From Certhia americana (taxonomy: Eukaryota; Chordata; Aves; Passeriformes; Certhiidae), in NCBI GenBank assembly GCA_018697195.1, contig JAGMWU010000098.1, forward strand, positions 62,001-126,000: a stretch of 64,000 bases of DNA, in the 5' to 3' direction. A program made the position numbers and the translations under genes. Of this stretch, positions 38,709-52,200 are shown piece by piece (position 1 is the first letter of the stretch; the number at the start of each line of letters is the position of its first letter). The notes below the pieces were generated by a model, which was not told where the DNA came from, did no database searches, and was given only the letters and a program-made list of their open reading frames with translations.

Positions 38709-40570
38709 AAGCAAGCTCATGAGCTCAGGTGATAGCCCAATTTCTTTTTTCTATGAACTAGCAAATGGCTCATAGAGCTCATTGATTGTTAATAAAAGGT
38801 TATTGCATCAACCCTTCAGAAATACTATTTTCACATTGCAGTGGACAGGGCTAATGTAGCAAATGGTATAACATCTTAGCATTGTCAGTAAATCTTCTTC
38901 TGATGATAGCAAGACTGAGTTGAAGACCTCTGAATTTTTGTATCGGATGAGGCTTTCCCCACTTACCTTCTAACTTGCTTTTAAAAAAAGACAAGCATAA
39001 TGTCCTTGGTTAGTGGTGGCCATGATCTATCCTGACTGCAGGGAAGGATATACACTTACATCTTCCACATTTACACAGGCATTTCACTACACTGGCGACT
39101 AACGCTTGATTTGTGCATTACTAAAATACAAAATTACTCCTTTAAGGACTGAATTTATTGTAGATCAAACTCCTCCTGCAAGTGCTCTTGTTTGCTAGCC
39201 AGGAAAAAGAGCAGCTGCTACTGCTGGAGTCATTCATGAGCCCATTCTAGCTGTCCTCTTTCCCTGGAGACTGTTATGCCAAATAAATAGTATTGTCTGG
39301 GGCAATAGGCCTGCTCTTGGGTGCTATAGACAAGATTTTTCCAAGTCAAATAAGCATTGCTCTTGACATGATGGTGAAAGGCAACATGCCCATCAGCAAA
39401 ACAAACCGACAGCCTTTCTCTCCCTATCAGTTTTTGTTGAATTGTTCCTCTCTCTTTTTACAGCTCTTCATCTTTGTCTCCAATTAAATAGTACTTTGCT
39501 CGCTATTTCTCTGTGGGAGGAAGTGAATAAACTGCAATAAAATCTAAACATATTTAAAAGCATGAATGGAAACAGAATCAAGGGTATTGCTAAACACATT
39601 GATAGGACTGTCTAGAGTTTAGGTGTCACCTGACTAGTTTCTAATCAGCCCAGCTGGTCTTACACGTCCCAGATCTGTCAGATCTATTAGGCATGGACAC
39701 ATTGAATTTGTAAGTGTTGTAGCCCTGTGCCAGGATGGATGGTTGTGTTTTCTTCACATTTTAAATTTTCTTTTTTCTTTTCTTTTTTTTTTTCCTTTTT
39801 TCCTCACTTAAAGAATAGCCATCCTGCTACTGTTGCACACCCCTTTATCTGACTTGCAAAGTGTGATCTAGGGCACTCACGGTGATACTGGTGTTCAGGA
39901 AAGCCCTGCTGTAGACTGATGGCAGATGGATGTTGGATCAGTGAAATACTGAGGCTCACGACTGCTGTGATACAAGTCTAGGCTCCTTAGAAATAACACG
40001 ACGTATCTTCTGCAGTGCCTAGCTCAGAAACACAGTGTGTTCTGCCCTGTTCTATAGAGGCGAGGAATACTGGAAATCATTTGTTTAGGATTGCTAATCT
40101 AAAATCTCTGGTTATGAGAAGACACGGCATTTTAATAATTTGGGAAGATTATCTCCTGATTTCCTACATCATGCAACATCTTCCCCTCAAGTAAAAATGC
40201 CTACCAATGTCTGTGACTTTCAAGAGGACAAAACTGAGGCCCCAATGCAATTAAAATGAATGGTAATTCTGTTGCTTTGCCGTTGAGGGGGCTGTCCTTC
40301 AGGGACAGCCTGCTGTACCAGGTCACTAGAGACGGAAGAATTCGTTAACAGGGCTCAGGTAAGGAAGACAATGTGAAATAGACAGAAAACTCAAAAACCG
40401 TGTTGCAATTTCCAGGCTGAACTTGGAAGACGATTCGGACGTCTCTGGAGATGCTGTTCCGCACATAAAACCGAACCCCGCCCGCAGCCTTGTCCGCTCC
40501 CTCCGCGATCCCCTCACGCCGCGCTCAGCGCTCCGCCCCGTTGGCGGGGCGGGCCCGCGCGGCAGCCAGC

Positions 40571-40580
40571 TCTCGCGAGA
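40571..40580. promoter_or_regulatory. MARCHF7: TCTCGCGAGA core-promoter palindrome
   Basis: This ten-base palindrome is a known element of TATA-less vertebrate CpG promoters, bound by factors including ZBTB33 (Kaiso). It lies about 120 bp upstream of the exon 1 donor, close to where transcription probably starts. Confidence 0.6.
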
Positions 40581-40589
40581 GCTGGGAGC

Positions 40590-40698
40590 GGCCGCGCCTG
40601 GCAGCCGGGCGGTCTGGCGCCGCCGCCATTGTGTTGCGGGAGCGGCGGGAGCGGGTGTTGCTGCCCGGCCCGGCCTGCGCAGCGGCCCGGCCGTGACG
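40590..40698 (+). other. MARCHF7: MARCHF7 noncoding exon 1 (start approximate)
   Basis: The right edge is a consensus donor GTGACG|GTGAGT after base 40698. The exon is GC-rich and contains GCCGCCATTGTG, a YY1-like motif often within 50 bp downstream of a start site. The left edge is not defined by sequence. Translation starts in exon 2, so this is 5' untranslated sequence, separated from it by a 5.4-kb intron. Confidence 0.6.
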
Positions 40699-41561
40699 GT
40701 GAGTACGGACCACTCGCGGCGGCCGCTGCCAGTCGGGCACGCCTGCTGCGGGGTCCCGCCCGCCCCGGCGGCTTCACTTCAAGGGCGGGGGAACCATTTT
40801 GTGCCGTACTGGGACCGGCCCAGCCGCGCTTCTCTCCGCCATCGCCCCCAGCGGCCGCTCGGCTCCGTGCCCGCTCTCGTAGCGAGGTGACACTTGGTGC
40901 CCCCTGTTCCTCTCCGCCCTCCTCGCGGCCTCTGCCCGGCGGTTGGGGACGGATGCCCTTGGGCTGCGGGATCGGGTGCCGGCCGGGCCCGAGCCGTGCG
41001 GGCCGCTGCCCGGGGCCTGGCGGGGGAGGTGCGGTGCCTTGGGCGGCTCTGGAGCACCCAGCTGGCTGCGGGAACAGCCCAGCCTTAGGGCACCAGCCGC
41101 GGCAGCCTGGGCAGCCGTCGACATTTGTAAATATTCTTGCTCCTTATTTGGCTTCTGAGAGGCTCCTGAGTAAGTTGCTTGACGAAGCATTGCACAGTCT
41201 GAGAGAAAGACGCCTGAGTGCTGTCTTATTTGTCATAAAAACGTGATTGTGTGTAAGCCCCGAGGAAAACACGCGAGCACATGTTGCTCGGGAGAAAATC
41301 TTATGAGTAGTTTTATGTTAAACCGCACAAAAACACGTAGACATGAAAGCTCGAGTCATAGGTAGAAGTGTCAGTGCATAGTTCCAAGCTAGAAGAATGA
41401 ATTTATGCTTCCCTCTGAAGGAGGGTACAAGATTGCTTAAAACTGGTAGAAATCATGGAAGTTGGCAAAGGCTTTACTTACTCGTTGACATGACTACCTG
41501 AAATTGCTCCTCTTTTATCGATAGAGAGGGTCAAGGCAGAAGAAAAATATTTGCTTTCTGT

Positions 41562-41617
41562 GTTTTGTGAATCCTTTTTGCGAAGGGGTGTAAAAATGGA
41601 CAGTTAAGGATGGTAAC
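41562..41617 (+). repeat. 55-bp dispersed repeat, copy B, in MARCHF7 intron 1
   Basis: Partner of 38271-38327 in the same orientation. Both share TTTTGTGAATC, the run of T before TG/CGAAG, GGTGTAA and GGACAGTTAAGGAT. Confidence 0.7.
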
Positions 41618-42864
41618 TATTTTTGTCTTTTGCGATTGCATTTCTTTCCCTCAAAATCTTCTTGGATCTTTTATTGCTTTGTTATTTCTATCCATGGCTA
41701 TGTTAAGTCTAGTTCATCTTTTTATCATGCTGTTGGAGAAATGACAGATCAAGAAAGACGGGACATTTGATCTGTGTGCTCAAAATAGGGTGTGCAGCTC
41801 CAGCTCCTTTTTCAAGTTGGTCATCTGTTTCTCAGGTATGGCTTTAAAGTTTTATTTCAGAACTTGGTTTCTGACCAGGTCTTGAGAGCCATTGCATATG
41901 TCCCTTTTTTAGAAGTCTCTAGAGTTGTTTCCAGATTTTTTTTCATGAGGTTTTGATTGCTAAGTAGTGTAACATGGCATAAGCTGATGAAATATATTGC
42001 TTTGATAAGAAGAGTGCTGCTCATCCTGTTGTACGTGTTCTCATTTCTCTATTGTTGGGTATGAGCGTGAATAGTGTCAAAATAATGGAGAAGCCAGAAA
42101 TATGTTGAGGGTTCTCAATGAAGGACACATCAAGTATATTTGAGTAAGGTATTCCTTTACTTTTTTGGCAACAACAGGCTTTTTAATCAGTTCAGAGTAC
42201 AACCCAATTTCTGTTGCTATGCTTATTGTTATTATTTCCTGAGGGAAGTAATGTAAGTATTTTTTGGTCTCACTACCTTCTGTGTAAATTGAGGTGTCTA
42301 CTTTGTCATTATAGAACTCACTACAGCTTGTTAATTACCACTTGGGGTTTGTTGAATTCCTGTGTGTGTAAACAAAATGCTTGAGGTTTTGAGTGTTTTT
42401 CTTCAGGAAAACGCTTAAGATGATGATACTGTAAAAGGGAACCACTCTTATTCTGAGATATTGTATACAAGGACAATATTCCCATTGCAGACAAATATTG
42501 TTGTGACTTTAATATTGTGGTTGTTTCTTTAGCATGTGACCATTGTGTGGCTCTGTCCTATGCGCTGTGATAGCTTGGCATGCTCACCTTATTTGTAACC
42601 ACCTCATTGTGTTACCATGATCAGCATAAGCCTTGTATGTGTTTTGTTTGTATTCAAGCCACTTGCGAAGACAGTTGCATCTCAGGCTTTCAAGGTACAG
42701 TGCTTAAAATGATTTTCAGAGCACTCTGGGGAGAAAATTCCAAAACCCAAGAGACATCTTACTAGTGTTGCTTACCAGAGGTGAGATGCCTAGATCAAGT
42801 TTTGTCTATCTGGTAAATGGACATCATGGCTCCATTGACTTCAGCTGCATCTCTGTCCATCTGG

Positions 42865-43140
42865 GTAAGACTATGAGGAAAGGCTGAAATAATTTGGGTT
42901 GTTGGGCCTGGGGAACAGAAGTCTCTGGGGAAACCTCATTGCAGCCTTTCAGTGCTTAAAAAGGTTTCCATAAAAAAGATGGGGACAGACATTTAGTAGA
43001 GGCTGTTGTGATAGGACAAGAAGTAAATTTAAGGAAGGCATTTTTTATAATGAGCGTAGTGAACCATGGGCACAGATTGCCCAGAGGGGTGATGGATGCT
43101 CTGTTCCTGGAAACATGCAAGGTGAGGTGGGATCTTTATG
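42865..43140 (+). mobile_element. CR1 LINE fragment in MARCHF7 intron 1
   Basis: CR1 signatures in sense order: GAGGAAAGGCTGAAATAATT, GGGTTGTTGGGCCTGGGGAA, CCTCATTGCAGCCTTTCAGT and AGATTGCCCAGAGGGGTGAT. Diverged and truncated at both ends. Confidence 0.75.
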
Positions 43141-46076
43141 TCACTGAATCATTATTGAAAAGTAAAGGTAAAATCCAGTTTCCTTGATCAGAATTTCTTT
43201 GCCTAGATTGTAAGGCCTTTTATTCGGTATCTTTTCACTTCTGTATCGGACATGGCATATGTCAAATGCCTATTCTTACATGACTCTCATTGATCTTTGT
43301 AGCAGATCCTTCTCATTTGCTGAAGGAAAGACTGCAGAAAAAATATAAGGTTGTATGAAGGAAATTAATCATAGTGTATATACATAAACTGGCACATTAA
43401 ATTTTGCCTTTTCTATAGTGCTGCCTTAACTTGGTTTTAACACCTTTTTTTGGGTATAGTTTCTGCAAGAATTCTTCACTTGTAGAAAGAAAATATTCTA
43501 TAGATAGTATTATCCTGACATACTTGGATTGAAATCACAGCCTGCGCTAATTTACAAGATTAGGCTGATGGGTAACATTGTCTGTCCTCTTGGGTCTACC
43601 ACTGAAGGAGAAAATTAGTCTTGTAGCTATTTATGTGTATCTGTAGAAGCAATTAGCTAATTTTGGACTCGTTTCATCTTCTGCAGGTAGTTGGCTCTGG
43701 TGTCCAGTCTTCCACCCTGTCCTGTTCTGTGTCAATACTCTTATTTTTTTCCGTTCTGTGGATGGTGCATAAGCAATTTTGTTAGTATTAGATGATTTAT
43801 AATTTAGTCTTTGAAGTTGTCTTACACTTCTGTTTCCTCTGCTGATTCATCTGGACATTAATTCCTACTAGTAGGAACTTCCATCCCTTCTTGAACCTTT
43901 GCATTTTCTATGTGTGTCCATGTCCAGTTTTTTCCTATGCTATTTAATTCATCTGGTTCCACACCTATCTGAAACAAAGTGATTCAGAAACAGAATGATC
44001 CATAATAGAGGAGATACTGCCGGCACTCTTTGTCGAGTACTTAATAATTGGATCCATTGTTCTGTGTGCTCATTCCTTGTATTTTATATCAGGGTAAAAC
44101 ATAGACAAACAGTGCTTTGAGTATCGGATCTCATCAAGACATATGGCTGTCCTGTCCAGCCTACACTCGGTTTTATTTTAGCTTCAGACTTTGCAGCTTT
44201 GATAGTTACCTTTTTACACTCATTGCAGTTTCATACAAGTACTAAACTGATAGAGCACATTATGGCAGATTACTCTTTAATTTTAAATTAACTATCATTA
44301 CAGTTTAGGAATAAATATGATTGTTATGTGTTATTGAACTAATGATCCACTTGAAGTGGTGTAGTTTAGATAATTAGGCGTGTCATCAATTTCTCTTAAA
44401 CTTACACAATTTACTGTTCTTTTGAATTCTGGACTGCTTCTTAAAACATTCTTATTGATGCAGATGTGCTTAGAACCTAAGAATTGCATAAATTGTTGGA
44501 TATTTACGTGAGGTTTTAAATGTGATCTGGGAAATTGAATTAATTATTTCAGTATGTTAATGCAAAGTTGGGCAAGTGAGCATTTCAGATTCCTAACCTG
44601 ATCTTGTTTTCCTGGTGATGGCTCTAGTGTTGGAAGTATGGTCTAGAAGCAGGTGTCCTCTGTAACACAAGCCAGTAGTTCATTTGTACACAAAGGTAAA
44701 CAGTCACTTAAACTCAGTATACTTCAGAGTCCTACTTGCAAGATTATTAAGCATTGTGGCTGCTCTGTGTTTTGGCTGGTGTTGGAAAGCTAGCTAGCAA
44801 CTGAACATGCGTGAGAATGGTGGTTAAGGAAACTAACCTCAGCTGTCCCAACTGTTAGGTCAGTGGAGTTATGTACAAACTAAAAAAAAAAGCCTGGTAA
44901 AAGCCAGGTAGAATATTTAATTCAGCATGATTTGAGCAAAGATTAAAAGTTCTAAGTATGTGGACTCACCTGGAAACTGCAGCCACATGTGAAGTGTTTC
45001 AGGATTGATGTAGCAGCTTTTTGCAGAATGTGATACTCATGAGCATGACTGAATTATGGAAGAAATGTGCTTTGTTGATGGATAGTTGGGGGTTTTTTAT
45101 CCATATAGTTTCCTCCTATTCTTAGAAGGTTTGGCCAGAATCAGAAGTGTTCAAATAGACTGTGCCACTTCAGCAAATCACGCTGTATCAGTGGGATTCT
45201 TGGCCATCTGTTTAAGTTGTTATGTGTCATGCTATTCTTCGTGTACTGCACCATGGAGGATACTGCATTTTCCTTAGGTTTTTTTTTTTTTTTTTTAAGA
45301 GCTACTGTTTGTCATCTACTTCTGTCTGTACTATCCTGTATTATGAGGAGGAAGAATCTAGCTGTCTGGAGTTTTAGGTAAATACTAAGTCAGATACCAT
45401 TTCAAGGGCAGGGATGTGTCTAGGAACACTTCTCATGTGGAAAAGGCACCAGCATTTCTTTTGAAATGCCTATATATAGCAAAAGACAGATATACACTCA
45501 GCAAATGGGAAGTAAATTTATGAATACACTTGTGAGATAGCCTGTGCTCCTTTGCATATGCTAGCTTCCATGGGAGTTGTCTTTGGAGAAGTTGAAGGCA
45601 GATAGACTGCACATGTGTATTTTCACAGGAGGGCAAAGTTTCACAATTTCAACCCTGAGGAATAAGTCTGAATATAATTTCTGCAAGTGTTGAAATGCAG
45701 TTCATTAGGAAAAATATATTATATGAATTTAAGAAATCTTGAGTAATTGTTCCTGACTCATTTTGCATTAATATGAGTACTGTGTGGTTCTTAAGGGAGT
45801 ACCTCTTATATTTATAATTGCAAGAATATATCATAACAAAATTGTGAAAAGGACTATAGTTCTCTAATGAGGAATGGGGGATGATGTAAAGAAGAGGTTA
45901 CAAAGACCAGGATAAGAACTTGTTTCCCCATTTTGCTGAGGCATAGTCAGACCAAAGCGCTGTGTAAATATTGGAATGTGTGAATCATATTTATGTTACA
46001 CCCGGAATGACCTGTGCCTGTTTTGCATGAGTTCCCTGCTTCTGTGAGAAAAAATGATTGTTATGTCCTTTTACAG

Positions 46077-46227
46077 GATACAAAGAATGGAGTCAAAACC
46101 CTCAAGAATTCCTCGCAGGATATCTGTTCAGGCTTCCAGCTCTCCTCTAGGATCTAGAACTGGAAACAGTTTATCTGGTGCATATAGTACAAGAGAATCT
46201 TCATGGAGATTAGAATCTGGATACCAG
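46077..46227 (+). CDS. MARCHF7: MARCHF7 exon 2, start codon and residues 1-47
   Basis: Acceptor CCTTTTACAG|GATAC and donor TACCAG|GTAATA. Ten bases of 5' UTR precede the ATG at 46087, which has a strong context (A at -3, G at +4). The first residues, [15 protein letters not shown], match the human protein exactly as I recall it. The exon ends in phase 0. Confidence 0.97.
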
Positions 46228-49200
46228 GTAATATATTTTTATTCTTTTTATATAAAGTATAAATAATTTTAGAAGTGTCTTTTTTTACCAAGAAAAGCCC
46301 CAAATCTCAGACAAACAAAATTTCTTAAATGCAAGAATTTACCAACCAGGCCAATGACAGTAATTAGTGAACTGGTAGTTCTAGATTTTCTGGTTTTACC
46401 TGCTCTTGTTTGTAGCTGCACCTTTAGGAATCAGCTGTTTAATGAATGGGAGGGCATCCTGATAATATGGATCTATTTTCGTATGCGTCACTGCCATCTT
46501 AAACCTGGGTAAATCGAGTTTTCTGTTGAGGGAGTGGTGAGGGTTTTGTTTGAACTTTGATGTGTGTAGGACATTACACTTAATGTGTTGGATGCAAAAA
46601 GTACAAGACTGTGTTGTCAGTTAACAAAGCTGTACCATTCTGCAGCACCTCCTCTGTTTATATTTTGAAAAGGTAAGAAGAGGAGCTTTAGACTGTCCTG
46701 GTTTGACACTGGCCAAATGCCAGGTGCCCACAGCAGCTGCTCACTCACCCTCCCCTGCCACAGCTAGGCAGAGGAGGGAAAAACCTAATGAAGGCTTCAT
46801 GAGTTTGGATAAGGACTGGAAGAAAACACTCCAAGGTCAAAACAGGCTTAACTTAAAGGTACAAAGTGAATTTATTACTAACAAAATCAGAGGACGATAA
46901 TGAGAAGTAAAATAACCCCTGAAAAACACCTTCTCCCAACCCTTCCCTCCTTCCCGTTGACAGTGCAGGGAGACAGGACATGGGGGTTTTTGTGAGTTCA
47001 TCACTTGAAGTTTTCTTCCACTTGGCTCAGGGTCTGGAGTACTTCCCCTGTGAGGCCGTGGGGTTCCTCCTACGGGAGACAGTTCTCTGTGAACTTCCCT
47101 AGCGTTAGTCCACTCTCACGAGTAGCAGTCCTCCCAAAACTGCTGCAGCGTGGGTCATTTCCACAGGGTGAAGTCCTCCAAGGATAGGCTGCTCCAGCCT
47201 GGGAGCAGGGGCCCACTCTCTCCACCGGGTCTCCCACTGGATCACAGCCTCCTCCAGGAATTCACTTGCTCCAGTGTGAGCACCTCCCCCACAGCCTGCA
47301 GAGGAATCTCAGCTCTGCTGCCTGGAGTACCTTCTCCCCCTCCTTCTCCTCTGACCTTTGTCACGTTGTTCTCCCTCACACCTTCTCGCCTGCTATTCTG
47401 TTGTGGCTGGAATTAAAGGTGCATCCCTACTTTTGTTTTGCTTTCTTCTGGAATCTGTTATCGCAGAAGTGTCGCCGCTGTCTCTAATAGGCCCGGCCTT
47501 GGCCAGTAGCATGTCCATCTTCAGCGCCATCAAGGATAGGCTCTGCCAAATATGGTGGAAACTTCCAGCAGCTAATCACAGAAGCCACTTCTGGGGTCCC
47601 CCAGCTACCAAAACCCAGGCTGTGCAAAACCACCAGAGACATTAGCCTGTCATGTCAGTATGGTAGTACAGCTGGGCTTTGTGTGTACTACATGGGACTG
47701 AAAAAAAGGCCTTTTGCTGTTTCACAAGCAGCGTTTTATGCTAACCAAACTACTTTTGTGGAGAAGGGGAGCTGTCCTCAAGAGGAAGTATTCACACTCT
47801 GCAGGTACGTGCAGTTTAGGAGAGTATTATGGGAAGCAGACATTAAACTACTGTGAAAATTATTTTTGGCACTTGGAAGCAACAGGTAGCAGTTTGGCTC
47901 AATTATCTTAGTACTTTTTTACTGCTCCTGTCAGCAGTTCTCCCTCAGTTTTGGGCCTAGAAATGTAAGCCCTTTTTGGTCTTTGAAATTGCAGAAACTT
48001 AACTCTGTGTTTAAGTGTTCATATTTAAAAAAAAATAAAAATGGTTAGATGTTTGGTCCCTGCTGACAAGCTATCTGGGACATTGCACTCTATAACGCCT
48101 TTTTGAGAAACAGTTTTACAAAGAATAGCACATTATTTTTAGCACAATTAAATGTATGTGTTACATTTTTGTTATCTCTAGCATGCACATGTTTGTTACT
48201 ATATATGCTGTAGAGAATGTACACGGGAAGCAGTTGTCAGTGATTTTTGCATTTTGGAGTCCTGCATGTTTTTCACTGGCTGCTCAGCAAAAGCAAATCA
48301 AACTCTTAGTCTTCTGTAGAGATTTATGGACACAGTCACAGATGATGTACATATACTGAAGGCCATTGATCAGAAAAGAAGTCTTGAGCTGAACTGGTGC
48401 TGTGAAGTTCAATGTATTGTGGCTATTAAAAGATTTTGACACAACGTACCTTTCATTATTTCATATATTACACAAACTGCAATGTGCAGTTCACTGCACT
48501 GTGTATTCTTTTTACTGTTTCCTGTTGAGCAAAGTGATTCTGAGCTGAGAAATGATCTCGTAACACTTGCCAGTTAAAACAGAAGGAAGAATATTTGTAT
48601 AGAGGAGTATGTTGTATCTCTTTTTCCACTCCCAGTTTGTAGAAGGTAGTCTGAGAGCTCATTTCGCAAGACTGATGCTTAAGTGATAAAACCTGAGGGA
48701 AGCTCCCTCTCTTGACTGACCTTTGGTACTTTCAGAGCTGATAGGAACAAATTGCATTGCAGGTTAAAGATTATGGAGACTGCAGCAAGAAGGTTTAAGT
48801 CCAATCATACAGGAAGGCAAAGGACAGGCGTTTTCACTTTGTTAATCCATTCAGAAACTTACCTTAAAGTGTTTAAGATCTAGTTCATTTACAAATAATG
48901 AAAAATTTGTCATTTGAAGAAAAGCTTTGACTATCAGTAATTTTTTAGGTATAAAGAGGACTTAGATTTTTCATACAGAATTTCTATAGAGAGAACACTT
49001 GATTATAAGTTAACTCAAAAACTGCTGGGACAGATCAGTCAATTTGGTTTTTATTAGGGCTAGCAAATATAAGAAAGGTTTCTATTGGATGGGTTTGTCC
49101 TCTTCTTTTTTCATACAGGTCTGGAATTCTTGTACGTCATGCACTTTTGAGATCGATCTGGGGACTATCCCCTGCTTATCTGAGGAGGCATAACAAAGAG

Positions 49201-52200
49201 GTTAATTGTAAATTAATTAGATGTATGGGATATAGTGTTGTTGCTAGGTAACTTTAAAATGCAAAACTCAAACTAGTATCATGGTATGAAAAAAAAATTC
49301 CTATCCTTTATGATACAACATAGCAAACATTTTATAACAGATTCATTGTAAGTTTTTTGTTTGTTTGTTTTTTTTTTTTTTCCAGTGGAGGCATAGGATC
49401 AAGTATAGTTTATGGAGTTGTTATACATGTTTTCATGATCAAATTTTTCAGCTACTGAAAATAGACACTATAAACAGAATACCTTATGTAGGCTTTAATT
49501 GTTAAGTTCCGGCAAGGGATGTTAAATAGTCTTAAGCTGAACTGGAGGAAGAAAACTAGCTGAGATTTTTGTATTGTTTTGGTTTGGTTTTGAATGCTTT
49601 GTTGCTGTTTTTAAGAAATGGTGGTAACAACTAGTGTGTTTGTAGTACTAGTTTGTAGAAAGATAATGGACAAATAATCCCTTAAGAATGCTGCTTAGTG
49701 TTAATAAAATGGTTGCATTTCTGTTATTTCTATTAATTTTGCTAATCTCTATGATTATTCTATGGAGCAGATTAAATTGCAGTCTATTTCCTCAATTATA
49801 ATCTATTAATTGTAATTCAGCTTGTTTTAGTGGCCAAAGAGGTGCTTTTGTTGTCACGGAGACCCTTTCTACACCTGTCGGATTTTTTGCATAACACTTG
49901 AAAGTGAGGCCTTTAATTCTGCTGTGTTGCTGCAGTATCTAATTAGGTCAGAGTTATGCCTCAAAAGCCTTACACTTCAACTTTTTATTGTCCTAGGTCA
50001 AAACAGAGGACAGTGGAGCTGCTATAAAGTACTTTAAAAAAACAACCAAACAACAGAACTTTTCTTTTGCCAGTGGTTCTCTCTAAGCCTGTTTCATTTC
50101 TTTGCTATCCCTCAGGATTTCTTATTAAATGTTTCCAGATCTGTTATTGCTTCCACTTCCCTGTATTTTCAATATTCAGCTCAGATACTGAGTTATTTTT
50201 GAATTACAAGATGCATATGATAAGCTTGTTGTTTTTCAGGAATCCACTGTATTGAATAGTTCCAGTAGAGACTGGAGAATTGGAGAAAGGGACACCTGTG
50301 AAACTCCTTGGAAGCTTACAGCATCATCTCCAACTCACTACTCAGGGACACTTGATCACCCTCATTCTGGAAGATTTTTGGGAAACAGAAGCAGATTGGT
50401 GAGAACTGTGAACGTGGCACTTGGAAAAAAATACTGAAACCCCAGGGTTTTAACTTCAGTCTTCCCAATCTGAAAAGCTGCCGGCAGCGGCTCTCTCTGT
50501 AGCATTTCTTGATGAGTAAACCTTACTAATTCAAGATGGAGCAAAAGCTAGAAGATATAAGTGTTAAAAGGCGTTCGGAGGATGAAAATAGTGACGTATA
50601 TTAGTTTTTCTAAGAGTTAAGAAATACATTTGAAGTCAGTAGTTCTGTAAAAGTCCATTTTAAAAGAAAAAAGGAGGGGGTGATTAGACTCTCAGACATG
50701 TTAAAGTCCTGTGGATGGCAAAGTTGATATTAGTTATACTTGCTTCCTCAGGTATTTCCATGAGGGTGTTTTTTGAATGGTACTAGCTTTGTGAGTTAAC
50801 ACAAAGTTCATGGGTTTGGAGACTTGCTTTTAGAAATCTGATTGTGAGGCGTAGTTCATAGTCTGTTCTTACGTACATCCTGCTTACGTCATACTCTGAA
50901 AGCATGGTTAACTGAGATTGAAGACTCAGGTCCTAATAGTTGGTCTTAACTGGGTTCTAGAATGTGTCTTTGTAACTCCAAGAATAAAGTAGTTTGCTTG
51001 TGACATGCTTTTATGCATTGTAGAGTGGCAATAAAACACTTTGAAGCGTAGTAGAAATATTAAGATAGGAAAAGCTGAAAACTGAACACGTTTGGTGGGA
51101 CAGTAGTGAACTAAAAATTCTACTCAGTTTCAGAGTGAATGATGTTTGGGTTTGTAAGACTGCTCATATCGTTAAAGAGGTGTTGGTTTTTTTAGGTGAC
51201 TTGAAAGAGAAGACACTGAGATATTGGGGGGTGAGGAGAGAGGAACTAGTGTGTGCGTGTTGGCCGTCAAGGGAAGTCATGGTAGATGACTATATATAGT
51301 TTAAATGCAAATGGAATCTGCGGTTCTAAGTGGTCTACATATCTAGATAAATTCGTGCTGGAGTTTCCAAGATGAAAACACTTTTTTCCCCATTAACCCA
51401 TTAAGGTTAATTTTCTCTTAAGTTCTAATGCAAGTGAACCTTGCAGAAGACACTGGAAATTCCACATATCAAGTAAATTATTAAAAGATAAGGGATACGT
51501 TAAATAGAAGATTAATAAAGGAAAGAAACCTGGCTTTGTACTTGGTTTCTGATGTTACTTTGTCTCCCTACCTATTTTTTTTATGATGGGATGAGGGAAA
51601 TACTTGGAGACTTCTTAGTTTGAAAGAGTAAAAAGTTGTGGCTTAAATTTAGTAAACCATAACTAAGTAGAAATAAAACACAGATATAACATACTCTAAT
51701 TGGGTTGATGTTTAAAGGATCTTGGTTGTAGATAGTTTCTGGGAAGACGACAACTCAATTCAGCTGTTTTGATTGAGCTCAACTTTTTCATATGAAAAAA
51801 TAAACGTGAAGTACTTAAAATAGAAAATGAACGCCTTGACTGTAAGTAACCAGATGAACAGCTTTGTAGACTATTCCAAACCTTTTTCCCTAAGTCCTAT
51901 AGTGCTAGTTTCTGAAAACTATTTTTATTTCAATGCTGTATACTGCAAAAATTGTTTTGTACCGGTTCTTTATTCTGAACTCCTTCAGCTGTGCTTAAGC
52001 TTACTGTAATCAAAATATACTTGTTTCGAACAGTTTTCCTGAAGCTCACTCCTTAGCTGATTATATTTTAGGTCAATAAAAAATAATTTGGATTAGTTAA
52101 ACTGTTAAATAAAATAATGTAGCTCTTCAGTTTTGGCAAAATTTCTGGACAGCAAAGTGTTCCCTTGGGGATCTATAAAACTATATTTGATGGTGTTTAT

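Larger units (their letters stand above)
37441..40310. other. Spacer upstream of MARCHF7, no gene seen
   Basis: AT-rich. It contains an (ACA)n microsatellite at 38683-38708, one copy of a 55-bp repeat (38271-38327) and a pyrimidine tract near 39770-39805. No exons were recognised. Confidence 0.5.
40440..41130 (+). promoter_or_regulatory. MARCHF7: MARCHF7 CpG-island promoter
   Basis: A roughly 700-bp CpG-dense block spans the predicted first exon and the start of intron 1. It contains the palindrome TCTCGCGAGA and a YY1-type GCCGCCATT near the start-site region, and has no TATA box, so dispersed initiation is expected. The next recognisable coding exon on the same strand is MARCHF7 exon 2, which assigns the promoter. 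Several long open frames on both strands here are GC shadows. Confidence 0.8.

Noticed and set aside
40423..41246. Long frames across the MARCHF7 CpG island on both strands
   Set aside because: They cross the exon 1 donor and are GC shadows; the true start codon is in exon 2.
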